Below, piece after piece: positions 9,217-17,403 of a stretch of DNA of 25,110 nucleotides. The stretch spans positions 1-25,110 of the forward strand of contig JAIVFJ010000555.1 of the NCBI GenBank assembly GCA_025765615.1, written 5' to 3'. The notes beneath the pieces were generated by a model. It searched no databases. It was given only the letters and a program-made list of their open reading frames with translations, and was not told the origin of the DNA. Numbering within the stretch: the stretch's first letter is position 1; the number at the start of each line of letters is the position of its first letter. A program made the position numbers and the translations under genes. This DNA is from Zopfochytrium polystomum. Taxonomy: Eukaryota > Chytridiomycota > Chytridiomycetes > Chytridiales > Chytridiaceae.

Positions 9217-9700
9217 TCCGGGCATTTGCAGTCAACATTCCACCTCCTGTTACTTCCTTTCCTCTCCTTATTGATAACGGTTGCAATGTTACTACTCTTC
9301 GTGATTTCTCCTTTTTATCCCATCAACCTTCAACAACCAAAAATCCAGCATGCGCATCGCAAAGGAAGGCCCAGTTCTCAACTGCGAGGGCTCAGGCGTT
9401 GCACGAATTCCTCTTGCAAACAACATCACTCTCATTATTGAAGGCGCGCAGTTTGCTCCAGAATGCCCAGTCAACCTTATTGCCGACAGGGACCTCCAGC
9501 TATGCGGTTACTATCACTTGGCACGAGACCTCCAACCAGGTGTTATTCACCGCAGCAGTCATGAAGAAGGTGACCCAGCAGTTCTTCAAATGATCCTTCG
9601 GCACGGTCTCCAGTGGTTCCCAACTGCAGCAAACCCAACCTTCAATTACAGCACTCAATTTCTCGCCCATTGCGCCAGCAGATATTACAACTTTTTCACG
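9177..9700 (+). pseudogene. Copia aspartic protease (element A), frameshifted
   Basis: The protease releases gag, integrase and RT from the polyprotein. It reads in the -1 frame relative to gag and carries FPLLIDNGCNVTTL, matching the LIDSGA-type active site of Ty1/Copia proteases with Asn in place of the usual Ser/Thr after the catalytic Asp. Around 9335-9350 the protein-like sequence moves to another frame (GPVLNCEGSGVARIPL, then QFAPECPVNLIADRDL, resembling the usual end of this domain). The Asn at the active site may reflect decay or a lineage difference. Element B has lost this entire region by deletion, so no second copy is available for comparison. Confidence 0.7.
9195..9223 (+). promoter_or_regulatory. 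Candidate -1 ribosomal frameshift signal between gag and protease
   Basis: A T5 run (9195-9199) allows Phe-tRNA to slip from TTT to TTT. After a 5-nt spacer comes a perfect 6-bp GC stem, GCCCGG (9205-9210) with CCGGGC (9218-9223), whose 7-nt loop contains the gag TGA. The protease frame first opens at 9177 after an in-frame TGA at 9174, so any -1 shift must fall within about 40 nt, where this signal sits. The slip site is not a canonical X XXY YYZ heptamer, and an ordinary indel in a decaying copy is the alternative. Confidence 0.4.
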
Positions 9701-9719
9701 TCAGCAGAACCTGCAGACA

Positions 9720-10690
9720 CACAGCATTCGTGCAGCATTTCTCAACAGCAAAAAACCAGACACTCGCCGACTGCACCAACGTCTAGGACACATTCCCTAT
9801 GCTCGACTTGCTCCATGAAGGAACGAAACCTGTGCTGACTTTCCAGACATAGACTTAGAACTGCTTGAGGACGAGTGTAAGGCCTGTATTATTGCAAAGC
9901 AGACACGTGCCTCTATTCCCCACACAGATCCTCCGGACAAGCTACCTGGGGAACACTTGGCGTTTGACCTTGTGGAGGTCAAACCCAAGTTCAGGGGGCA
10001 GTACTTTGCCCTCATTGCCATTGACTATGTCAGCAATTATATCTGGTCAACCAACCTACGACGGAAGTCTGATGCTTTACCAGAAGCCATCAAAATCATT
10101 CAGCAACTCCAGACTGTGCAGACGTTCAGGTTAAGTCAGTTAGGTTTGATGGGGGTGAACTTAAGTCAATGCCTTTGAACGCTTCTGTGCCTCTCGTGGG
10201 ATACGGGTTGAAGTCAGCCCCACACACACCAGAGCTCAACGGCAAAGCAGAACGTGCAGTTAGGACAGTCGTGGATGTAACTCGTTCACTCCTTCAGCAT
10301 GCTGGCTCACCTTGGTCTTTGGTGGGGTTATGCTATTCACATGCTGTGGACATCATCAACACACTGCCAGGGCTCATCGACATCAACACTGGCCGCGTTA
10401 TCACACATCACCTCATCGACCTCACTATTGCCGAAGACAGCTTTTCCAAACTCAACAAATCAGATGCTGATGATGACGCTTCAGAAAACTACAGCCTCAC
10501 CACCGCCCTTCTCTCAGCTGACGAACTTCAGGAACCAACACCAACATCAAGGCCTCCTTCGCGAAGCAAACATACCATTGAACAGCTACCTGAGCCAGAA
10601 CCAACACCCAGTGGCCCCGGTGGAATTGGTAAAAAATGTCACCCCTCAGGTAAGCACAGCGAAAGTGAATCTGATAACGATGTACAGCTC
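9720..10690 (+). pseudogene. Copia integrase and post-integrase region (element A), broken
   Basis: Integrase inserts the element's cDNA. Visible are the zinc-binding HHCC part (LHQRLGH, then ECKAC), the core with first Asp (LAFDLVEVKPKF, IAIDYVSNYIW), second Asp (VRFDGGEL, partly out of frame), and the Glu motif (TPELNGKAERAVRTV). A stop follows LGHIPYARL in this copy because three bases present in B are missing. Homology to B ends near INTLPG (about 10368), where A jumps to a hydrophilic Pro/Glu/Ser-rich stretch (GRVITHHLIDLTIAEDSF onward) such as Copia elements carry between integrase and RT. Several hundred bases appear deleted at that junction. The remainder is cut by element X. Confidence 0.8.
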
Positions 10691-11020
10691 TGGTGTTTGG
10701 TGGTGACGGCACGATGTGTTGAGATTCGACCCACGGGGTACACTACGCCCGTTACTGACGATCCCTTTGAGAAATCCATCCAATCACATTGGATGGGGTG
10801 TTTGAAGGGCTCAGTAGATTCAATACTTGAATGGGGCGCTCAGAAGGGCTAATCTGTTCTCTAAAAAGAGATAGGCAAAGGCGGCTGTTGTTCTAGCTTT
10901 GTTCATCCTACCAGTAGGAACAATGCAATTAGAACATGCACAAAAACGCTCAAACTACGCACTCTGCACATGTAACACAGCACAGCAAGCATGCAGAAGC
11001 AGTGTACCACTGCCCCATGC

Positions 11021-11134
11021 ATCGGAATTCCGCTCTCTGCACCGGAATTCCTCTCTCTGCATCGGAATTCCGCTTCCTGATCTGGAATTCCGCTCTCTGC
11101 ATCGGAATTCCACTCCCTAATCCGGAATTCCAGC
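11021..11134. repeat. Six 20-bp repeats with GGAATTCC palindromes (X copy 1)
   Basis: GAATTC starts at 11025, 11045, 11065, 11085, 11105 and 11125, an exact 20-bp period. The unit is roughly CGGAATTCCGCTCTCTGCAT. The palindrome is the best conserved part; the spacer alternates between CTCTCTGCAT and CTTCCTGATC types. The same number and spacing occurs in copy 2. Confidence 0.95.
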
Positions 11135-11371
11135 TTTCCTACTGTGCTGTGCAATCTGAGCAATGCAACAGGCATTTAGGAATCAGGGATTGCCCAATCA
11201 CTGCATTTCTAAAAGTGAGATAAAAACTGAGCTCACCAGAGATTGCACCAATCATTGGATTTCTAAAAACAAGGAAAAAAGCGGCTTGTTTCCCAAACAA
11301 GCTTCCTGATTTGGAAACAACTAAACTAATTTACAAGCAACTGTTTCTAAACAAGCTGTAAATTGGTTCCT

Positions 11372-11597
11372 GGTGGTACTCAGCCCACAAAGTGCTCAGC
11401 CCAAGGTGGTACTCAGCCCTGGCTGGTACTTAGCCCTGGTGGTGCACAGCCCAGGCTGGTACTCAGCCCTGGGTGGTGCTCCCCAGGCTGGTACTTAGAC
11501 CTGGTTGGTACTAAGCCCTGAGTGATACCCAGCCCTGGGTGGGTACTCAGCCCTGAATGGGTAATTAGCCCAGGCTGGGGGTTGGTGCTCAGCCTGT
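11372..11597. repeat. 16-17-bp minisatellite (X copy 1)
   Basis: About 13 degenerate units of the form GGTGGTACTCAGCCCTG, for example with CAGCCC or TAGCCC starting at 11381, 11397, 11414, 11431, 11447 and 11464. The array is mirrored in X copy 2 (19891-20120) and missing from the 14.4-kb fragment. Confidence 0.85.
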
Positions 11598-11857
11598 TTT
11601 ATCTCATTTCTGTGGCCTGCTCTGTGCAGCCCACTGCTCCCTCTGTTTTCTGATGGCTCCAACCTGCAGGAGATAAAAGCAGCAACCTCTCACAGAGATC
11701 AAACAAGGAATCCAACCCCCTCCTTGCTGCTTTGACAGAATCCAGTGCAAAAGCCAATCTCTCTTCCTCCATTGCTCTCTCTTCCATCTCTGCCCACTCA
11801 CTCCACTCTCCTCTCTCCATCCTCTCACTCTCTCCCTTTTCCATCTCACTCGCTCTC

Positions 11858-11862
<5 letters not shown>

Positions 11863-11900
<38 letters not shown>
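11863..11900. repeat. (CT)n microsatellite near the X copy 1 3' end
   Basis: About 19 CT units within a wider pyrimidine-rich stretch. The corresponding tract is about half as long in copy 2 (19609-19629) and in the fragment at 14474-14494. Confidence 0.9.
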
Positions 11901-11902
<2 letters not shown>

Positions 11903-11947
11903 ATCCCACACACACCAAGTCCCTCCAGTCCTGGGGGGATTTCATCA

Positions 11948-12344
11948 CAAGCTACCTACAAGCCGTCGGCCACACTTGTACGCTCGAACAGGGCCCTGCT
12001 GCTCTTACAAGAAAAGGGTTTCTGACTCTAAACAAGACCAACCTGTCTGTGAGCACCGGCTCACCAGCTACTTTAAGGCAACAAAGGGCTCTTGGCTCTC
12101 TACAAGAAAGGGCTACCGCGCTAAACAAGTCCACTGATCCACCAAGCCGCTACCTAGCATGTCTTCTTCGACCCCCAAGGCTGTCCGCTTCTCTTCTTAC
12201 GGCTACCAGGCTTAGGAACTGCATGTGGAAGAAGTCACAAGCCGGTCATGGCATACAATCTTGTTGCCAGCTTCCTCAAGCCTGATTACTCAACCCTAAA
12301 TTGATTCATTACCGCTCTTGGATGAGCCTTGCAAGTGTAATAGT
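11948..12344 (+). other. Sequence after X copy 1, possibly its internal leader
   Basis: No complete gene. If copy 1 is a 5' LTR this is the leader. An ATG at 12161 opens only a short frame (SSSTPKAVRFSSYGYQA) before a stop. No TGG primer-binding site follows the LTR end, which argues against a simple reading. Confidence 0.25.
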
Positions 12345-12737
12345 CTACTCTGAGTGAATGAGTTGAAGGAGTGATTGAAGCGGAGATGTGTTTGTGGTGC
12401 TCCTCCCCCCCCAACTTGGAGAGAAAGGGAAAAACTCTGTTATGAAGAATTGATACCTAATGATGATATACAAAACAGATGCTAGGCAAGCATGACCAGC
12501 ACAGGTTAAAACCAATCCTATATATCTGCTTGAGCAGAGGAGGAGGAAAAAAGTCAACACCGGCGTTCTGTTCCACTTAATACTTGGAGTATTGTCACAG
12601 TGCACACCAGTGCCCAGGTCATTGGTGGTGGCTCGCTCTCCCAGGGCATCATGAGAACAATAACTGACAGTCCAATACGTTTGGGTCCGTCTTGTGCCTC
12701 TTGCTGCTAACCAGTCAGTTCCGCCTAACAGCAGCAC
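12345..12737 (-). other. Retroelement-like segment of uncertain type
   Basis: Two readings are possible on the minus strand. As DNA it starts TGTTAGGCGG at the right, has a TATATA motif near 12521, and could be an LTR fragment of another family. As protein, a 130-codon frame contains GVHCDNTPSIKW, which resembles a DNTP-type motif I associate with the RNase H-like part of some fungal and oomycete retroelements. Neither reading is secure. Confidence 0.25.
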
Positions 12738-13121
12738 TCATTTATCATGCTTTCCCCAGCTCTCCTCCACAAACAGACTTTGCCCTGCTTCCCAGTCTCG
12801 AAAGTTGTTGAAGTTGCAATGTAGAAGGCGACTCGTGAGTGGAGGTGATGTCGCAAGAAGGTGGACGGTCAAGGAACCAAGGCTTGAATCGAGAACTTTT
12901 ACAAGGGAGCGAGCGTAGCAAGCGACCAAGTGCAAGTGGGTAAATTGAGTTTGTTTTTGACAGGGACTGGCAAATTGGAGTGAGTGCCTTTTTGTTCAGT
13001 AAGAAAACTCCAATTTATACTCATGCAGGGAGGTTGACCAGTTTTCCTGTTTTGCCTATCTGAACAAGTTGCAAACTGCTTCAGACAGAACTTTGCTCTG
13101 GGGAGGTGTTGTAAATCCCTC
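12738..13121. other. Unassigned sequence with a 10-bp inverted repeat
   Basis: No gene seen. AAATTGGAGT (12972-12981) and ACTCCAATTT (13007-13016) form a perfect 10-bp inverted repeat around a 25-nt loop. Confidence 0.4.
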
Positions 13122-13345
13122 CCCACAGAGGGAGGGTGATTTTATTCAGAGCATTTCAAAGCTCTGTGTGGAGGAGCCCCGTGTGCAAGCAACTGCTCTC
13201 CCCAGATAGCGAAAATGATTTGAAATCATCAGGAACATTTCAAATCACCCAGGGTCTGTCCAGAGGTCTGTGTGCAGTGACCAGTCTTCCCACAGAGGAA
13301 AGATGATTTGAAATCATCAGTGGCATTTCAGCAACAACCGTGTTC
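13122..13345. repeat. Three decayed tandem repeats of about 80-90 bp
   Basis: Units start near 13122, 13200 and 13288 with CCCACAGAGG-like sequence. Units 2 and 3 each contain ATGATTTGAAATCATCAG, whose core TGATTTGAAATCA is palindromic about a single central base. Both are followed by a CATTTCA-type segment. Unit 1 is more diverged. Confidence 0.6.
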
Positions 13346-13748
13346 AACATTGGTTCAGACAAAAGTCAAGTGACCTGGAGCTGCTGTGAGCTGCCCTGGT
13401 TCAACATTTCTCTGAACTCATTGAGTGTGATTTTCATCTCATTGTCCGCGCTGGCGAAGCCTTGGAAAGCAAAGCTGGAATCACCGTCTTCACCTAACTC
13501 TTTTTGTTGGATTCAGATTAGACCTTTCGGCTTACCCAACTTAGTGTAAGTCGCATCGGCGACGGCGACAAGGCCGCCGTCGAAAATAATCTACTCACAC
13601 TTACAACTCCACCCACAAGCATCGTATTGCATTTGCTTACAGCTTATTCTTATATTACCTGCTCAAGAAGTCTCAGAATCCGCCACCAAATCAGGGAAAT
13701 CACTGCCTTTCAAATTTCTATTCTCCTGCACACATTTTCCTCCCAAGC
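13346..13748. other. Leader-like region before gag C; 8-bp GC hairpin
   Basis: No gene seen. CGACGGCG (13560-13567) and CGCCGTCG (13575-13582) form a perfect 8-bp stem with a 7-nt loop. The AT/C-rich sequence after it leads to the ATG of the diverged gag, as a retroelement leader would, but no LTR was recognised upstream. Confidence 0.4.
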
Positions 13749-14425
13749 ATGAGCGAACGTGATCAAATCAAGTATGCCTCCCGTGCATTCCCCATTCTCA
13801 AAGTCACAGCAAATTTTGGAGATTGGTTGGACGACCTAATTTCAGAACTATCCAACAAAAGCATTGGTCTCTGCCACTACGTCGACCCACTGAATTAACA
13901 TATTACGCAAACATCAGCGGACCCCAATGATCCTTATGTCAGCCCAACATGCAGAGTACGCAGGGGGCCCAACCACGGCGAGCATTATGCATTTGCACAA
14001 GACAGGCGTGAGCCGGTCAAATGGTTCCCAGGGACAGAAGACCGAAGGCATACTGTATACTTCTCGTTCGACGACATGTTGAACCAGAGCTCCTGCCACA
14101 GTTCCCCAGACGAGGGTAGATTTTTGCCTACACACTGCTTGGAGAAATCGCGATTGCATGTCGAACAACAGATCAAGGATTAGCAAAGGAAATTATTGAT
14201 GATTTCGAACATATAAAAATGGAACCTGCAAAATCATCCAAGTCATTTGCAATGCGCTTCATTACGGCTTACCACAAGTAGAACGTTTTGCAGAAAGTTC
14301 ATCAGTGGAAATCCGCAGTCGCGTCACACCATTTTCCAAAGTTGTGCGAGTCTTTGTATCTGCCCTGAACAACACCTAATCGATATGGGTGTTGCCAATA
14401 TGTTCATGTTTGCAGGGAATCCTAT
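13749..14425 (+). pseudogene. Diverged Copia gag (element C), broken
   Basis: From the ATG at 13749 the protein matches element A gag at clear landmarks: NFGDWLDDLISELSNKS, WFPGTED, DQGLAKEIIDDFEHIKME (across a frame change), and HLIDMGVANMFMFAGNP. It is much more diverged from A than B is, so it belongs to another subfamily. Stops and frameshifts begin after about 48 residues (TAA following the DPLN segment). The zinc knuckle and everything downstream are missing because a piece of element X begins at 14426. Confidence 0.75.
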
Positions 14426-14752
14426 TGTGAAATCCCACCCAGGACTGGAGGGACTTGGTGTGTGTGGGGATGAAGAGAGAGAGAGAGAGAGAGAGCAGTG
14501 ATGATGGAAAAGGGAGAGAGTGAGAGGATAGAGAGAGGAAAGAGGAGTGAGTGGGCAGAGATGGAAGAGAGAGCAAATGGAGGAAGAGAGATTGGCTTGT
14601 TTTGCACTGGATTCTGTCAAAGCAGCAAGGAGGGGGTTGAATTCCTTGTTTGATCTCTGTGAGAGGTTGCTGCTTTTATACTCCTGCAGGTTGGAGCCAT
14701 CAGAAAACAGAGGAGCAGTGGGCTGCACAGAGCAGGCCACAGAAATGAGCAT
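14426..14752 (-). mobile_element. Element X fragment, 3' part, minus orientation
   Basis: It matches the first 325 bases of X copy 2 (19561 onward), including the GA tract and the GGTTGGAGCCATCAGAAAAC stretch. The terminus reads TGTGAAATCCC instead of TGATGAAATCCC, lacking one A. It stops at GAAATGAG, before the minisatellite. It interrupts the diverged gag. Confidence 0.8.
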
Positions 14753-14768
14753 GGAGCAAGGCAAAGAC

Positions 14769-14816
14769 TGTTGAGATTCGACCCGCAGGGTACATTACAC
14801 CCGCTACTGATGATCC
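14769..14816 (+). mobile_element. Element X fragment, 5' terminus, plus orientation
   Basis: TGTTGAGATTCGACCC and the following 30 or so bases match the start of X copy 1 with a few substitutions, then homology ends at GATCCT. It lies 16 bp from the previous fragment in the opposite orientation. Confidence 0.7.
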
Positions 14817-14838
14817 TGAAAGAATTTGCTATGATGGC

Positions 14839-15040
14839 TGATTGATGGATTGGGCTGCTGTGGTGACACTACTGAAGGTGGTGGTGGTGGAGGTTTATCT
14901 TGGCTTCTGTCAGTCTTGTGTTTGTCTTTATACAAAACTGTTACAAGGACCATCACTTGCAAAGCTGCAAGTCATCCTTGCCGAGCAGTATCAGGTCAAA
15001 GCTCCTGCACACTGCTTACACCAAAGACCCAAAACTAACA
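14839..15040 (-). repeat. 3' LTR of Copia element D (about 202 bp)
   Basis: On the minus strand it starts TGTTAGTTTTGGG at 15040, has the TATAAAG motif and the 15-base GTAACAGTTTTGTAT (14930-14944), and ends near CAATCA. Small indels distinguish it from the LTRs of A and B. Confidence 0.8.
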
Positions 15041-15050
15041 CTTCCCCCCT
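15041..15050 (-). promoter_or_regulatory. Polypurine tract of element D
   Basis: AGGGGGGAAG on the minus strand directly abuts the TG of the LTR. This is where plus-strand cDNA synthesis is primed in LTR retrotransposons, and it confirms that this LTR is a 3' LTR. Confidence 0.75.
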
Positions 15051-15424
15051 AAGCTGTGGGCAGGAGCAAAGGCCAGTACTTAGGAAAACCTTAAGCCGTA
15101 GTCAACTTAAGGAAACCGTACACCGGAGAAAGAAGAATCACAAACATGTATGACTGGCCATCGGATGGCAGAACAGAAAGGACAGACCACACTAACAAAA
15201 ATGGATGGGGGCACATATTGAACTTCAGAGGTAAAAGTAAATGAGTCAAAGTAATGAAAAAGAACAAAGAAGAAAACAGCTTCACAGATAAGAAAAAATG
15301 AATCAGAGGAAAGAGAAGAAACAAAGACCAGTGCGACTCAGATGGTATTCACTGAGAGCAGCTGAGAGAGATTTTGTCATATAGTCTGCAGGCTGTTCTC
15401 CTCCAGCAATCCATTCAAGCCGTA
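15051..15424. other. 3' region of element D without a gene
   Basis: Lies between RNase H and the polypurine tract. It is AG-rich on the plus strand and has no coding signal. I see nothing else in it. Confidence 0.5.
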
Positions 15425-16340
15425 CTACCTTTGTTCCACGAGTTCTCGAATATAATGATACTTTACCATGATATGCTTTGACAGATTGGTGTAAAGATCA
15501 TTTGAACTGAGGTTGATCACACCGCTGTTGTCAGTGTAGATAACAAAGGAGTTGGAGACAGAGTTGAAGTGCTGAGTAGAGTTGGGATAGTGCCTTAAGT
15601 TCTCGTCCCAGTTCAAGACACAGCTATGTATTCAGCTTCCTGCGGTGACATCATGACAGAGCGGCTCCAAACAGATGTCCAAATAATAGCTGTTCCTCTG
15701 AATAGAACATAGTAGCCAAGCTGTGATTTCCCATCTGAGTGGACACGCCCTGGAGATATTCGAGAACCCAATAAGGATCTTCTTGTGTTGCTTGCTGGGA
15801 TCCTTGCTGAAGGCACCAAGGTATGAAACTGCTGGTGCAAGGTCTGGTTGTGTGCGTGTTGCAAGGTAGTTGATGCTGCCAAGGATTGCCTGGTACAGTC
15901 TCTGGTCTGCAGCTGCTTTGTCGATCTTACGTGGCTGAAGATTGAGACTACTGGAAGGGCAGTTCTGCAGTGCGGTTGTTGATAATGTTGGCATATAACT
16001 CCTTGATGTAGACTTTCTTGTATGATTTAGGTGGCTGTTCAACTCCAGCGGTAGGTGCAGTGGTAATGAACTGCTCGATGCAGATTTGGCACATAAAATG
16101 CTGTTGAGGTATGTGTTGCTGATATCCACTGTGCCAGTGTCCCAGTTGATTCAGGCAGCCATTTCAGTGAGTTAACAAAGACTATTGATTTGGACAAAAG
16201 GTGAGTGAGTACTCTGAACTTCAATGCAATGATACTAAGTGAGGCCCCTGGCCATGAGCTGTGCATAGAAGCACTCAATGCTGCTGTCTTCACAAAGTTT
16301 GACCTTGTAGACCCATTTGTTCCAGATTAAGTTGACATTG
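15425..16340 (-). pseudogene. Copia reverse transcriptase/RNase H remnant (element D)
   Basis: RT and RNase H copy RNA to DNA and degrade the RNA strand. In minus-strand order: KWVYKVK and CEDSSIECF (RT start), DISNTYLNS (motif A region, like MDVKTAFLNG), LYQAILGSINYLATRTQPDLAPAVSYL (post-RT connection), then RNase H with MSPQEAEYIAVS, FVIYTDNSGVINLSS and KHIMVKYHYIRELVEQ. The central RT with the YVDD active site is absent: sequence passes from the KELY-like motif almost straight to the RT end, so an internal deletion removed the polymerase core. Several frame changes and stops confirm a dead copy. Confidence 0.8.
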
Positions 16341-16440
16341 GTGGGTTGTTCAATAACTTCAAAGGCGGTCTGCACATATACGAGGTTCTGGGCAGGGTGT
16401 GCTTGTCAACACAGTTGGCCTGAATCTGCACACTTTGCAG

Positions 16441-16739
16441 AGTTGTCAGATGGTGGCGACAGCTGACGTGGTTCTGATGGAATTTCGCCTGAAGGTAAGA
16501 AGTTTGTGGTGGATTCCAAACTTTAAAGTGTTATGATCTGCAGTAATGAAGGATGAAGATTTTCCTGGATTTTGCTGAGACTGCTGCAGTTTGAATAGTT
16601 TGATGATGTGGTAATTGTAACTGTGTGAGGTGGTGATTTTGTTTTTTGTGTGGTCTAGAGTGGAGAATAAAGATAGAGACAAGTTTGTGGTAGTAAGCAT
16701 TGGTTAGAGTTAGTTTGACTTTTTCTTTCTTCAGTTCTT
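16441..16739. other. Boundary sequence between element D and the LINE
   Basis: AT-rich with no convincing gene. The boundary with the GC-rich LINE 5' region falls near 16740, where base composition changes sharply. Confidence 0.4.
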
Positions 16740-17403
16740 GTGTCTGTCTGGGGACGTCGTCGCGAGGCAAAGTCAAGGTTGATCTCGCTGTCTAAGCAAA
16801 CCAAACTCAACTTCACCCCAGCCCCTGTCATTGTCGACACCCTCAATCGCAGCAGCGCCAGCCCCAGCAGCTCTCGATCGCCCTTTCCCACGATCCCGCT
16901 TTGTCGTCAGCACTGCAGCAGAGTTCACGAACTCGAAAAAGCCCTTTTCGCCATCACAAAAAGCAACTCACCTGCCCCCCTGCAAACACGCATTCATCTC
17001 CAAAGGCCTTGCCGACGTGCGAATTCTGTATCGAAGGTTCAACGACTCTCAGTGGTGTGCACCCACTGCTGCCCCCCAGTCTCCCCAGCGTTTTCACACC
17101 GAACTTGCCCGCGTTAGCAAACGTGATCTCGACGATCTCGAAGCGGCGATCCGCCGCATCCACCACATATCGACAACCGCTGCGATCCTCGCCAATTCCT
17201 CTCCGATCACCACAGCTACACCAATCCGCGATTACCTTGCCGATCGCAAACATAGAACCCCCCATCTGGCGAATCCGGCGATCCCAAGCGACCCTGGGCT
17301 GCACGAGCGACGCAGACACACCATTTCGATCCTCGTCCCGCTCTCCATCGCTAAGCCCCACCCCCCGCCTCTCCCCACGAGCTCTATTTTCGCGCAACCA
17401 GAT

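Larger units (their letters stand above)
7175..10716 (+). mobile_element. Copia-type LTR retrotransposon A, truncated
   Basis: The order is LTR, leader, gag with CCHC zinc knuckle, aspartic protease, then integrase. Protease followed directly by integrase is the Ty1/Copia order. It has one LTR (7175-7396), starting TG and ending CA. Gag is intact; protease and integrase are broken by indels. RT, RNase H and the 3' LTR are absent: homology breaks near 10370, resumes with a post-integrase Pro/Glu/Ser-rich stretch, and ends where element X begins at 10717. Element B at the right edge of the window is a close relative. Confidence 0.85.
10717..11947 (+). mobile_element. LTR-like element X, copy 1 (1,231 bp)
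   Basis: It begins TGTTGAGATTCGAC and ends GGATTTCATCA, and is colinear with the reverse complement of 19561-20773. The TG...CA termini and the 5-bp target duplication of the other copy identify the unit as an LTR. Copy 1 has no matching 5-bp flanks (CGATG against CAAGC), so it may be one LTR of a longer element, possibly followed by internal sequence from 11948, or a rearranged copy. It carries no long coding frame. Contents in order: a unique 5' part, six 20-bp palindromic repeats, two copies of a GATTGC-CCAATCA-TTTCTAAAA segment about 56 bp apart, a 17-bp minisatellite, and a CT microsatellite. Its insertion ends Copia element A. Confidence 0.75.
14839..16440 (-). mobile_element. Copia element D, 3' portion, minus strand
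   Basis: Read on the minus strand the order is degraded RT start, RT end and RNase H, about 370 bp of 3' region, a polypurine tract, then the 3' LTR. The LTR belongs to the same family as A and B. Gag, protease and integrase are absent; the left part of the element is lost near 16440. Confidence 0.8.

Noticed and set aside
11021..11134. CRISPR-like array of six 20-bp repeats
   Set aside because: The repeats are directly tandem without unique spacers and lie in a eukaryotic LTR-like element.
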